DNA of 64,000 nt from Cryobacterium lactosi (lineage in GTDB: Bacteria; Actinomycetota; Actinomycetes; Actinomycetales; Microbacteriaceae): positions 1 to 64,000 of the forward strand of contig NZ_SOHM01000030.1 in NCBI RefSeq assembly GCF_004403945.1, written 5' to 3'. The stretch's first letter is position 1, and each line of letters starts with the position of its first letter. A program made the translations under genes and the position numbers. Of the stretch, positions 53,046 to 61,853 are shown one piece after another. The notes beneath the pieces were generated by a model that saw nothing but the letters and a program-made list of their open reading frames with translations, did not search any database and had not been told where the DNA came from.

Positions 53046-55176
53046 TGAACGGCAGAACCGCCGGCGCGCCCGCGCGCCGGAGCAGCCGGCCGGCGACAGT
53101 GATCGTCCACCGGCTGTCACCGAGGTCGTCCACCAGCAACACCGGACCGGCGGCCTCGCCGAGGACCGCTGCGAGGTTCGCCGCGAGGTCCGGGCCTACC
53201 TCGAACGCTCCCCAGACGCTGGAGAGCCTGTAAGCGCTGTTGCCGCCGGACTCGCCGGCGGGCCCGGCACCGACCAGGCTCAGGGTGCCCAGCAGCGGCA
53301 GGCGTCCCACCCGGCTGAGTTCGGCGGCCACCGACGCCACCAGCAGCGGATGAGTGCGCGACGGCATGGCCACCACGCCCACGGGTCGTTCGGCCCAGCC
53401 CCACTCCGCGAGCACGCGCACACAGGCGGCTAGGAGCGGTGCGGAGGCGGGAGCATCCGGGGTGCCGGGCGCGAAGACCTCACGCAGGGTGTTGCCCCAG
53501 CCCAGGTCGGTGAGCCGGGCCAGCGAGCGCCCGGGCAGCACCCGGTCGCCCGGGTCGATGCGGCCCTTGGCGGTGACGCCGAGCCGGTCGGCGCCGGTGG
53601 GCCACTGCGCCCGGGGCTCCAGGGCCACGCCCACCCGGTCCAGGGCGGCGGCGGCGGTGCTCGCCGCGTCACCTTGAATATCCGCGGGATACCAGGGGGA
53701 GGTGCAGGTGTCGCAGCGGCCGCAGGGCACCGCGGTGTCGTCGTCGAGGGCGCGCTGCAGGAACTCCATCCGGCAACCGGTGAGGCGTTCGTAGGCCAGC
53801 ATCGCGTTCTGCTCGCTGATCCGCGCCGCGCCGATGCGTTCGTAACGGTCGCTGTCGTACACCCAGGGCTGCCCGGTGGCCAGCCAGCCGCCGGTCACCC
53901 GGCGCACGGCGCCGTCCACGTCGAGCACCTTGAGCAGCAACTCCAGCGGTGAGCGGCGCAGGTCCACCCTGGCCTCCAGGGCCGGTGTGGACAGCGGGGC
54001 GCCCCCATTGGCGCCGAGCGCCGCGAGGACCGCCTCCGCCTTGTGCCGGCTGGGCATCGACGAGGTGGCGAAGTACTGCCAGATGGCTTCGTCCTCCACC
54101 CCGGGCAGCAGCAGCACGTCGGCGTTCTCGGTGGCGCGGCCGGCGCGGCCGACCTGCTGGTAGTAGGCCACCGGGGAGCTTGGGGCCCCCAGGTGCAGTA
54201 CGAAGCCCAGGTCGGGCTTGTCGAACCCCATGCCCAGGGCGCTGGTGGCCACGAGGGCCTTCACCTGGTTGGCCTTGAGCAGTCCCTCGGACTCCTCCCG
54301 TTCGGCGGTGTCGGTCTGGCCCGTGTACGCCCGTACGGCGTGGCCGGCGTCCCGCAGCAGCCGGGCGGTGTCTTCGGCGGCGGAGACCGTGAGGGTGTAG
54401 ATGATGCCGCTGCCGGGCAACTCGGCCAGATGGCTGAGCAGCCAGGCCAGCCGAGCGCGGGAGTCGGGCAGTCGCAGCACGCCCAGCCGCAGCGACGCGC
54501 GGGCGAGCGGGCCGCGGATGGTGACGACTTCCGTGCCCTCTCCGGCCGAAACGCCCCTCCCCACCTGCTCCGCCACATCCGTCACCACGCGGCTGTTGGC
54601 CGTGGCCGTGGTGGCCAGCACGGGCACTCCCACCGGCATCGCGGCGATCAGGTCACGCAGCCGGCGGTAGTCGGGCCGGAAATCGTGGCCCCAGTCCGAA
54701 ATGCAGTGCGCCTCATCGACCACGAGCAGCCCGGCCCGCTCGAGCAGCGTCGGCAGCTGCTCGTCGCGGAAGGACGGGTTGTTCAGCCGTTCGGGCGAGA
54801 CCAACAGCACATCCACCTCGTCGGCGCGGAGCGCAGCGAGCACGTCGGTCCACTCGTGGGAGTTCGCGGAGTTGATCGACACCGCCCGCACCCCGGCGCG
54901 GGCGGCGGCGGCGACCTGGTCACGCATCAGCGCCAGCAACGGCGACACCAGGATCGTGGGCCCGGCGCCCTGGCGGCGCAGCAGCAGGGTGGCCACGAAG
55001 TACACCGCCGACTTGCCCCAGCCGGTGCGTTGCACCACGAGAGCGCGGCGGCGCTGGTCGACGAGGGTCTCGATGGCCTCGTACTGGCCCTCGTGGAAAT
55101 CCGCGTCCGGACGGCCGACCAGGGTGCGCAGAATGTCGAGAGCGGCCTCGCGCGTGCTCGTCATGGCCTCGGTCAT
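53026..55176 (-). CDS. RecQ-like DNA helicase with extended C-terminus
   Basis: ATG 55176 (overlapping the PPOX stop) gives 716 residues; the long open frame upstream is non-coding. The helicase core has RTGWGKSAVYF (Lys54), LVSPLLALMRDQV, VVDEAHCISDWGHDFRPDYRRL (DEAH at about 154-157), TATAN, a helicase C domain with GQTDTAEREE...TSALGMGFDKPDLGFVLHLG...YYQQVGRAGR, and the zinc-binding CGRCDTC. The last 200 residues are not the usual RQC/HRDC set and include a phosphoribosyltransferase-like end (GPVLLVDDLGDSRWTITVAGRLLRRAG). The role is DNA unwinding in repair. Confidence 0.9.
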   Translation of the reverse strand: MTEAMTSTREAALDILRTLVGRPDADFHEGQYEAIETLVDQRRRALVVQRTGWGKSAVYFVATLLLRRQGAGPTILVSPLLALMRDQVAAAARAGVRAVSINSANSHEWTDVLAALRADEVDVLLVSPERLNNPSFRDEQLPTLLERAGLLVVDEAHCISDWGHDFRPDYRRLRDLIAAMPVGVPVLATTATANSRVVTDVAEQVGRGVSAGEGTEVVTIRGPLARASLRLGVLRLPDSRARLAWLLSHLAELPGSGIIYTLTVSAAEDTARLLRDAGHAVRAYTGQTDTAEREESEGLLKANQVKALVATSALGMGFDKPDLGFVLHLGAPSSPVAYYQQVGRAGRATENADVLLLPGVEDEAIWQYFATSSMPSRHKAEAVLAALGANGGAPLSTPALEARVDLRRSPLELLLKVLDVDGAVRRVTGGWLATGQPWVYDSDRYERIGAARISEQNAMLAYERLTGCRMEFLQRALDDDTAVPCGRCDTCTSPWYPADIQGDAASTAAAALDRVGVALEPRAQWPTGADRLGVTAKGRIDPGDRVLPGRSLARLTDLGWGNTLREVFAPGTPDAPASAPLLAACVRVLAEWGWAERPVGVVAMPSRTHPLLVASVAAELSRVGRLPLLGTLSLVGAGPAGESGGNSAYRLSSVWGAFEVGPDLAANLAAVLGEAAGPVLLVDDLGDSRWTITVAGRLLRRAGAPAVLPFTLALRS

Positions 55177-55655
55177 TTCAGCGCGTCGAGTCGCGCGGCC
55201 ACATCGGCGGGGAACCCGCCGGTCGCGATGGGGCTCCACCGGGTGGGCGTGATCCGGATCAGGGATTTGTTCTGCAGGGCCATCGCCCGGCGGTACTCGT
55301 CCCAGTCCGGGTGTTCGCCGGCGATGCAGCGGTAGTAGTCGACGAGCCCGTCGCCGGCCTGGGGCATGTGCAGGATCTCGGCCGAACCGTCGACCTGCAC
55401 CCAGGCGCCGTCCCACTCATCCGAGAGCACCAGCACCGAGGTCTGCGGGTCGCGCTGGGCGTTGCGGGTCTTGGCCCGCGACGGATACGACGAGATCACC
55501 AGGCGGCCCTCCTCGTCGACACCGCCGGAGACCGGCGACATCTGCGGCCGGCCGTCAGCGCGGGTCGTCGCGAGCAGCATCCGGTGCCGTGGCCTGACAA
55601 AATCCAGCAGGTCGGACAGGGAGACGGTGGTGCTGGTTGCGACGTTTCTGGCCAT
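55173..55655 (-). CDS. PPOX-class F420-dependent oxidoreductase
   Basis: ATG 55655; 160 residues, the usual size. The split-barrel pattern is LDFVRPRHRMLLATTRADGRPQMSPVSGGVDEEGRLVISSYPSRAKTRNAQRDPQTSVLVLSDEW, then a TRP-rich strand WVQVDGSAEI and the C-terminal KSLIRITPTRWSPI. These fold features fit F420- or FMN-binding PPOX-type reductases of actinobacteria. The substrate is unknown. It is four-base coupled to the RecQ-like gene and lies 60 bases downstream of the GH65 gene, so all three may be transcribed together. Confidence 0.9.
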   Translation of the reverse strand: MARNVATSTTVSLSDLLDFVRPRHRMLLATTRADGRPQMSPVSGGVDEEGRLVISSYPSRAKTRNAQRDPQTSVLVLSDEWDGAWVQVDGSAEILHMPQAGDGLVDYYRCIAGEHPDWDEYRRAMALQNKSLIRITPTRWSPIATGGFPADVAARLDALK

Positions 55656-55684
55656 GCCCTCAGGCTAACGGGGTCGTCCGACAG

Positions 55685-55726
55685 TGCTCACGCCGGGCTG
55701 CTCACGCCGGGCTGCTCACGACGGGC
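55685..55726. repeat. three 14-base tandem repeats at the 3' end of the GH65 gene
   Basis: TGCTCACGCCGGGC occurs at 55685-55698 and 55699-55712, followed by TGCTCACGACGGGC at 55713-55726. The last copy holds the GH65 stop codon (55716-55718), the others lie just after it. It is a recent local expansion. Confidence 0.75.
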
Positions 55727-58310
55727 TGAGCAGGAAGTCGTGGGTCTGCCCCGGGTAGAGCTGAGCCTCACGGCCCTCGACGCGCACCCGGATGGGCGTG
55801 GCCCCGCCGCTGGGCAGCTGCAGTCGCAGGTTGGTCGGGGTGACCTCGAGGTTGATCGGTTGCTCGCGGTAGTTGATGCTGAAGACGATCTTCGCCAGTT
55901 CGGTCGGCAACGCGGGGTGCAGCCAGAGCATGTCGTCGCGGATCTCCAGGCCCGTGTAGCACCGCACGACCATGTCGAGCGAGCCTGCCATGGCGCCCAG
56001 GTGGATGCCCTCGTGCGTGGTGCCGCCCTGGATGTCGCCGAGGTCGCTGTCCAGGGCCCGGCAGAGCGCCGCCCAGGACCGCTCGCGGTCGGCGCGGGCG
56101 TCCACCCAGGAATGCACCACGTTGCTCAAGGTCGAGCCGTGCGTCGACCGGGTGCGATAGAACTCGACGGTGCGGCGGATCACGTCGGGGGAGAGCGAAT
56201 AGCCCAGCTCCTCGATCAGCTCGCGCAGCTCCTCGGCGGAGAACAGGTACAGCAGCATCAGCACGTCAGCCTGTTTGGCGACCCTGTAGTTGTTGGTGCT
56301 GTCGCCCTCGGCGTTCAGGATCAGGTCCAGGCGGCCCAGCGAGTGATCCTCGGTGCCGTAGGCGGTGCGGTAGCGCTCCCAGTCCAGTTCGGGCAGGGTC
56401 TCGTAGCCGTCGAACTGGCTGATCACCCCGTCGGTGTGGAAGACCAGTCGCAGCCGTCGGCCGATCTTCTCCCAGGTGTCCACCTCGTCCGGCCCCAGCC
56501 GCAGCCGGTTCCAGAGCGGCCGGCAGGCGCGGCCCTCGAGCAGGGCGACGGTGTCCACGGCGCGGCGCATCACCCAGGCGACCATGACATTCGTGTAGGC
56601 GTTGGTGCGCACCCCCTCGCCCGGGTGGCCGGGCAGGCCGTCGTGGAACTCGTCAGGCCCCATCGTGCCGGGGATGTCGAACCGGTCGGCGGCGTCGTCG
56701 TACTCGGTGAGCGAGGCGAAGAACCTGGCGATCTCGAGCAGCAGCTCGGCGCCCTGCTCGATCAGGTATTGGACGTCGCCGGTGGCCTGGTAATAGCCCC
56801 AGACGCTGTAGGCGATCGCCAGCCCCACGTGGTGCTGCAGGCCCGAGTGGTCGGGCATCCACCGGTTGGTGCGCGGGTTGAACAGTTCGGTGGGAGTGAC
56901 GTCGCGCCCGTCGATACCGCTCTGCCAAGGGAACCTGGCGCCCCGGAGGCCGGCGGTGTGCGCGGCGGCCCTGGCCTCGCCCAACCGGCGGTACCGGTAG
57001 CCCAGCAGGGCCCGGCTCAGGTCGGGGCGGCGCAGGGTGAGCACCGGGTAGACGAACATCTCGTCCCAGAAGACGTGGCCGCGGTAGCCCTCGCCGTGCA
57101 GGCCCCGCGCCGGGACGCCGGCGTCGAGGTCGGCGTCCACCGCGGCGACGGTCTGCAGCACGTGGAAGGTATTGAGGTTGAGCGCGAGCGACTGCCGCGC
57201 CCCGCTGTGCAGGTGCACCGCGAACTCGTCCCAGAGGATCTGCCATTCCCGCTCGTGCGCGGCCAGCAGCTCGGCCGGGTCCGGGGTGCGGCCCAGCCAG
57301 GTGGCCACGGCCATCGGTGGGGAGACCACGGCGCGGTCCCTGGAGGTGCTCACCACAACAACCTTCTCCACCCGCACGGGCACTCCCAGCTTGAGGGTGA
57401 GGTCGAATTCGTGGGCGACCCAGCGGCTGGAGTCGGTGAGGAAACGCCGTTCGGGCTCGAGCAGCACGCCGCCGGCGTACGCGCGGGTGCGGGCGGCCAT
57501 GGCGATGTGGATGCCGGACCTGGTGGTCTCGACCTCGAGCAGCACCGAGTCCTGGTTCAGTTCCCTGGCCGTGCGGGGCATCAGGTGCAGATGGGCCAGC
57601 TGCCTGTCGGCGGCCACGTTGCGGTTGGCGACCCGGCCGTCGATGGCCGACCGCACGGTGAGCGGGCCGGACCAGTCCTCGGCGACGAAGGTGGTTTCCA
57701 GCACCGCCACATGCGGCGCCGCCTGGGAGACGAACCGCCGGCTCTGCACCCGGGTGACGTGGCCGCGCGTGTCGCGGAACCGGATCAGCCGGGTGAGCAG
57801 ACCCCGGCGGAGGTCGAGCTCCTGGCGGTAGTCGAGCAGTTCGGCGGTCTCCGGGTGGAACCAGCCCGTGTCGGGGGCGGCGAAATCGCCCACACTGCTC
57901 GTGCCGGGCCCGCCGCCGGTGCGGAACCAGAGCGGCAGCCAGTTGGGGGCGTTCACCATGTGTTCGTCGTCACGCACATGCGCGCCGGGGAACTCCGCCG
58001 CCGGGGACCCCGGCACCGGCTGGAACGGAGTGCGGATGCCCGGCTCGACCGCGGCCGTTCTCCCAGCTGCGCTGTCGTTGATGGCCTCACCGAGGTGGAT
58101 CTCCGTGCTCAGCGGGTTGTAGACCCCGGCGAGGTACGTGCCCGGGTAGTGCACGGCATCCGTGCGCGCCTCCGGGGCGGCGCCGCGGGTGCCCCAGTAG
58201 CCGTTGCCCAGGGTGCACAGCGCTTCACGATGCCCCTCTGCCGCCGGGTCGAACCCGTCGAAGCGCAGCACCCACGGGTCCAGTGTGTTCTCGTTCGCCG
58301 TGTCGGTCAC
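55716..58310 (-). CDS. glycoside hydrolase family 65 protein (maltose/trehalose/kojibiose phosphorylase-type)
   Basis: GTG 58310 follows GAGGAGGGC; 864 residues. The N-terminal beta-sandwich has the family signature ETLCTLGNGYWGTRG-like (EALCTLGNGYWGTRG). The (alpha/alpha)6 barrel contains RGLHGEGYRGHVFWDEMFVYPVL, GDVQYLIEQGAELLLEIARFF, and FDIPGTMGPDEFHDG with the general-acid Glu at about 554, followed by NAYTNVMVAWVM and KQADVLMLLYLF. The family phosphorolyses or hydrolyses alpha-glucosides such as maltose, trehalose or kojibiose; sequence alone does not fix which. It is divergent from the aminopeptidase gene. Confidence 0.92.
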   Translation of the reverse strand: MTDTANENTLDPWVLRFDGFDPAAEGHREALCTLGNGYWGTRGAAPEARTDAVHYPGTYLAGVYNPLSTEIHLGEAINDSAAGRTAAVEPGIRTPFQPVPGSPAAEFPGAHVRDDEHMVNAPNWLPLWFRTGGGPGTSSVGDFAAPDTGWFHPETAELLDYRQELDLRRGLLTRLIRFRDTRGHVTRVQSRRFVSQAAPHVAVLETTFVAEDWSGPLTVRSAIDGRVANRNVAADRQLAHLHLMPRTARELNQDSVLLEVETTRSGIHIAMAARTRAYAGGVLLEPERRFLTDSSRWVAHEFDLTLKLGVPVRVEKVVVVSTSRDRAVVSPPMAVATWLGRTPDPAELLAAHEREWQILWDEFAVHLHSGARQSLALNLNTFHVLQTVAAVDADLDAGVPARGLHGEGYRGHVFWDEMFVYPVLTLRRPDLSRALLGYRYRRLGEARAAAHTAGLRGARFPWQSGIDGRDVTPTELFNPRTNRWMPDHSGLQHHVGLAIAYSVWGYYQATGDVQYLIEQGAELLLEIARFFASLTEYDDAADRFDIPGTMGPDEFHDGLPGHPGEGVRTNAYTNVMVAWVMRRAVDTVALLEGRACRPLWNRLRLGPDEVDTWEKIGRRLRLVFHTDGVISQFDGYETLPELDWERYRTAYGTEDHSLGRLDLILNAEGDSTNNYRVAKQADVLMLLYLFSAEELRELIEELGYSLSPDVIRRTVEFYRTRSTHGSTLSNVVHSWVDARADRERSWAALCRALDSDLGDIQGGTTHEGIHLGAMAGSLDMVVRCYTGLEIRDDMLWLHPALPTELAKIVFSINYREQPINLEVTPTNLRLQLPSGGATPIRVRVEGREAQLYPGQTHDFLLSPS

Positions 58311-58384
58311 GATGCCCTCCTCGCCTGGTGCGAGAGTCGCACCGCTGGGCGTGCTTGTCGAGGTGTGGGTGGTTGGATGGACGC

Positions 58385-59662
58385 ATGACTTCACTCTCGG
58401 CATACATCGACGATTTCGCCCGATTCATCACCGCGTCACCGTCGTCGTACCACGCGGCCGCGGAGGCGGCCCGTCGGCTGGACGAGGCCGGCTTCGAGCG
58501 AAGGGACGAGGCGGAGGACTGGACGGCCGGCACGAGTGCCGGCCGCTACTACGTGGTGCGGGATGGCGCCATCGTCGCCTGGGTGCAACCGGCTGGGGCG
58601 ACGCCGACAACGCCGTTCCGCATCCTGGGCTCGCACACCGACTCGCCAGGCTTCAAACTCAAGCCCAAGCCCACGACGGGCTCCTACGGCTGGCTGCAGG
58701 CCGGCGTCGAGGTCTACGGCGGACCGCTGGCCAACTCGTGGCTCGACCGCGAGCTTGAACTGGCCGGCCGGCTGGTCACCACAGACGGGGTGGAGTACCT
58801 GGTGCGCACCGGCCCGTTCCTGCGGATCCCGCAGCTGGCCGTGCACCTGGACCGCACCGCCAACGAGTCACTCACCCTGGACCGGCAGCGGCACCTCAAC
58901 CCGGTGTTCGGGGTGGGCGACCTGCGCCAGGCCGACCTGGTCGGGCACCTGGCCGCGCTCGCCGGGGTCGCCGGCGAGGATGTCGCCGGCTACGACATCC
59001 TCACCGCCGACACCAACCCGCCCGCCCGGTTCGGCCTGAACCACGAGCTGTTCGCCGCCGGCCGGATGGACAACCTCTCGTCGGTGCACGCCGGCCTGCT
59101 GGCGCTCATCCAGGCCTCGGGAAATGACGAGACCATCAACGTGCTCGCCGCGTTCGACCACGAGGAGCTGGGCTCGCAGTCCAGGTCGGGGGCGAGCGGG
59201 CCGATGCTCGACGACATCCTCAGTCGAATCGGCGACGACCTCGGTGCCACGGTGTCCGAGCGGAAGCGCGCCTATGCCGACTCCTGGTGCGTCTCGGCCG
59301 ATGCCGGCCACGCCGTGCACCCGAACTACCCCGAGCGGCACGATCCGGCCAACCTGCCGCTGGCCGGCCGGGGTCCGCTGCTGAAGATCAACGGCAACCA
59401 GCGTTACGCCACGGATGCGGCCGGCGCGGCCCTCTGGGCGCGCTGCAGCGCTGCCGCCGACGTGCCCTACCAGGAGTTCGTGTCGAACAACGCGATTCCC
59501 TGCGGCTCCACCATCGGGCCGCTCACCGCGACCCGGCTGGGCATCCGCACCGTGGACGTGGGCATCCCGCTCCTGTCGATGCACTCGGCCCGCGAACTGG
59601 CGCACGTGAACGACCCGTTCGCGCTCTCCGCGGCGATCGGTGCGTTCTTCGCCGGAGCGTAA
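58385..59662 (+). CDS. M18-family aminopeptidase
   Basis: ATG 58385 (start chosen because the family begins here; open frame extends upstream); 425 residues. Metal ligands are visible: GSHTDSPGF (His, Asp), the Glu pair in FDHEELGSQSRSG, SADAGHAVHPNYPERHDPANLPL, and the His in PLLSMHSARELAHVNDP. NLSSVHAGLLAL and YQEFVSNNAIPCGSTIGP are typical of aspartyl/leucyl aminopeptidases (ApeB type). It trims N-terminal residues in the cytoplasm. It is divergent from GH65 and nearly touches the convergent SulP gene (5 bases). Confidence 0.93.
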   Translation: MTSLSAYIDDFARFITASPSSYHAAAEAARRLDEAGFERRDEAEDWTAGTSAGRYYVVRDGAIVAWVQPAGATPTTPFRILGSHTDSPGFKLKPKPTTGSYGWLQAGVEVYGGPLANSWLDRELELAGRLVTTDGVEYLVRTGPFLRIPQLAVHLDRTANESLTLDRQRHLNPVFGVGDLRQADLVGHLAALAGVAGEDVAGYDILTADTNPPARFGLNHELFAAGRMDNLSSVHAGLLALIQASGNDETINVLAAFDHEELGSQSRSGASGPMLDDILSRIGDDLGATVSERKRAYADSWCVSADAGHAVHPNYPERHDPANLPLAGRGPLLKINGNQRYATDAAGAALWARCSAAADVPYQEFVSNNAIPCGSTIGPLTATRLGIRTVDVGIPLLSMHSARELAHVNDPFALSAAIGAFFAGA

Positions 59663-59667
59663 CCCGC

Positions 59668-61161
59668 CTACAACCGCCCGGTGAGGCGGCCGTGCATGGC
59701 CCGGCTGCGCTCGTCGAGGCCGTGGAAGGTGACCGTGGCGCCGTGCTGGCGGTACTTGGTCTCCACCGAGTCGAGCACCGCCACGGTGGAGGCATCCCAG
59801 ATCTGCGCCTGGGACAGGTCGACGTCGACCGTGGCGGGGTCGGCGCCGTAGGAGAACTGCTCGACGAGGTCGTTGCTGCTGCCGAAGAACAACGGTCCGC
59901 TCACCGCGTACCGCACCGAGAGGCCGTCGCCGGCGAGCGTGCGGTCGACCTTCACGACGTGCGCCACCCGGCGGGCGAACAGCACCATCGCCAGCACCAC
60001 ACCCGCCACGATGCCGATGGCCAGGTTGTGGGTGGCCACGACCACGATCACGGTGGTGAGCATCACGACGGTCTCGGGCACGGGCATCCGGCGCAGGGTG
60101 GCCGGGCGCACGCTGTGCCAGTTGACGGTGGTGATGGCCACGACCATCATCACGGCGGCCAGGGCCACCATGGGGATCTGCTCCATGAGCCCGCTGAGTG
60201 CGGTGACCAGCAGCAGCAGGAAGACCCCGGCCACGAAGGTGGAGATGCGGGTGCGGGCCCGGCCGAGCTTCACGTTCACGACGGTCTGGCCGATCATCGC
60301 GCAGCCGGCGATGCCGCCGTAGAGGCCGGCGAGCAGGTTGGCGATGCCCAGCGCCCAGGCCTCGCGGCCCTTGGGGGAGCGGGTGTCGGTGATGTCGTCG
60401 ACGAGCTTGGCGGTGAGCAAGGTCTCCACCAGGCCCACGAACGCCACGCTCAGTGCGGTGGGCCAGATGATCTGCAGGGTCTCCAGGTCCAGCGGCACGA
60501 GCAGCGGCGTGAGGCCGGGCAGACCGCCGGAGACATCGCCCTGGTCCCCAACGGTGGGCACGGCGAGGTGGGCGATCATGGCGATCGCGGTAACCACCAC
60601 GATGGCCACGAGCGGCGCAGGCACGACCGTGGTGAGCCTGGGCAGCCCGACCACGATGAGGATGGTGAGGGCGAACAAGGGGTAGACCAGCCAGGGCACG
60701 TCGATGAGATGCGGCACCTGGGCGACGAAGATCAGGATGCCCAGCGCGTTGACGAAGCCGATCATCACCGACCTGGGGATGAAGCGCATCAGCCGGGCCA
60801 GGCCGGTGACGCCGAAGAGGATCTGCACGAGCCCGGCCAGCAGCACCGCCGGCAGCAGGTACTCGACTCCGTGGTCCTTCACGAGCGGGGCGACCACGAG
60901 GGCGACGGCGCCGGCGGCGGCGGTGATCATGGCGGACCGACCGCCCAGGAACGACATCGAGGTGGCCAGGACCACCGAGGCGATCAGGCTCACCTTGGGG
61001 TCGACGCCGGCGATGATCGAGAAGGAGATAACCTCGGGGATGAGCGCGAGGGTGGTCACGACTCCCGCGAGCACCTCGACGCTGAGCGCCTTCGGGCTGC
61101 GCAGTGTCGCCCGCACTGTCGGCGGGGTGGGGGACAGAACGGTGTGGGGACGTTGGGGCAC
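59668..61161 (-). CDS. SulP-family anion transporter with C-terminal STAS domain
   Basis: I take the GTG at 61161 (497 residues); the frame is open to 61209 and the true start is unclear because no site is strong. The membrane domain has about 10-12 helices with the SulP marks SVEVLAGVVTTLALIPEVISFSIIAGV, GGRSAMITAAAGAVALVVAPLV, MIGFVNALGILIFVAQVPHL, and GGIAGCAMIGQTVVNVKLGRARTRIST. A STAS-like tail (DVDLSQAQIWDASTVAVLDSVETKYRQHGATVTFHGL) ends it. Members move bicarbonate or sulfate with sodium or protons. The gene is divergent from the MerR gene; the extended 5' end would overlap the MerR promoter. Confidence 0.9.
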   Translation of the reverse strand: MPQRPHTVLSPTPPTVRATLRSPKALSVEVLAGVVTTLALIPEVISFSIIAGVDPKVSLIASVVLATSMSFLGGRSAMITAAAGAVALVVAPLVKDHGVEYLLPAVLLAGLVQILFGVTGLARLMRFIPRSVMIGFVNALGILIFVAQVPHLIDVPWLVYPLFALTILIVVGLPRLTTVVPAPLVAIVVVTAIAMIAHLAVPTVGDQGDVSGGLPGLTPLLVPLDLETLQIIWPTALSVAFVGLVETLLTAKLVDDITDTRSPKGREAWALGIANLLAGLYGGIAGCAMIGQTVVNVKLGRARTRISTFVAGVFLLLLVTALSGLMEQIPMVALAAVMMVVAITTVNWHSVRPATLRRMPVPETVVMLTTVIVVVATHNLAIGIVAGVVLAMVLFARRVAHVVKVDRTLAGDGLSVRYAVSGPLFFGSSNDLVEQFSYGADPATVDVDLSQAQIWDASTVAVLDSVETKYRQHGATVTFHGLDERSRAMHGRLTGRL

Positions 61162-61196
61162 CGTGCAACTGTAATCGGCGGACCACTGCACCGGGG

Positions 61197-61232
61197 TAGA
61201 CAGTTTCACTATCCGATAGCTACACTATCCGC
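61197..61232 (+). promoter_or_regulatory. MerR promoter, predicted leaderless, with repeated CACTATCCG boxes
   Basis: TAGACA (61197-61202) and TACACT (61221-61226) form a -35/-10 pair with an 18-base spacer. Transcription would start about at the A of the ATG (61233), and no ribosome site precedes it, so the mRNA should be leaderless. CACTATCCG occurs at 61207-61215 and 61223-61231, 16 bases apart, and CTATC-C-GATAG (61209-61219) is a perfect 11-base inverted repeat in the spacer, a typical MerR operator position. Confidence 0.7.
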
Positions 61233-61853
61233 ATGAAGATGGCGCAACTGAGCACGACCAGCGAGGTCCCCGTGGCGACGATCAAGTACTACCTCCGGGA
61301 GGGGCTGCTGCCCGCGGGGGAGAAGAGCGGTCCCAACCAGTCGCTCTACGGACCGGATCATCTGCGCCGGCTGCGGGTCATCCGGGGACTGTTGGAGGTG
61401 GGCGGCCTGAGCGTCGCCGCCGCCCGCGAGGTGATCGACGCCATCGACTCCGACCTCGGGCTCGCCCACACCTTCGAAATCGCCCAGCGCACGGTGTCGC
61501 CCGAGATCGACCCCGAAGCGCTGTCGGCCCAGGTGGTCGCGCAGGTCGACGAGGTGCTGAGCGGATGGCACGTGTCACCCGAGAATCCCGGCCGCCTGGC
61601 CGCGGCCCGGGTACTGCAGACCTTCGCCGAGCTCGGCCAGCCCGACCTCAGCGGCTGGGTGCCCGCCTACGCGGCCGCGGCGCTCGCCGTGGCCGAGGCC
61701 GACCTCGACGAGGTCGACGCCCGAGACGACCGGGAGTCCAAGACCGAGATGGTGGTCATCGGCACCGTTCTCGGCGACGCCCTCTTCGCCGGGCTGCGCC
61801 GGGCCGCCCAGGAACACGTCTCGTCCCAGCGCTACTCCGGAGGTGCCTCATGA
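61233..61853 (+). CDS. MerR-family transcriptional regulator
   Basis: 206 residues. The winged helix covers residues about 1-70: MAQLSTTSEVPVATIKYYLREGLLPAGEKSGPNQSLYGPDHLRRLRVIRGLLEVGGLSVAAAREVIDAI, the MerR pattern with a YYLREGLL and GxxxxY. The rest (about 90-206) is helical and acidic with no cysteine cluster, so it does not sense metals through Cys. Its stop overlaps the start of the next membrane gene (ATGA), so it most likely controls that operon. Confidence 0.92.
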   Translation: MKMAQLSTTSEVPVATIKYYLREGLLPAGEKSGPNQSLYGPDHLRRLRVIRGLLEVGGLSVAAAREVIDAIDSDLGLAHTFEIAQRTVSPEIDPEALSAQVVAQVDEVLSGWHVSPENPGRLAAARVLQTFAELGQPDLSGWVPAYAAAALAVAEADLDEVDARDDRESKTEMVVIGTVLGDALFAGLRRAAQEHVSSQRYSGGAS

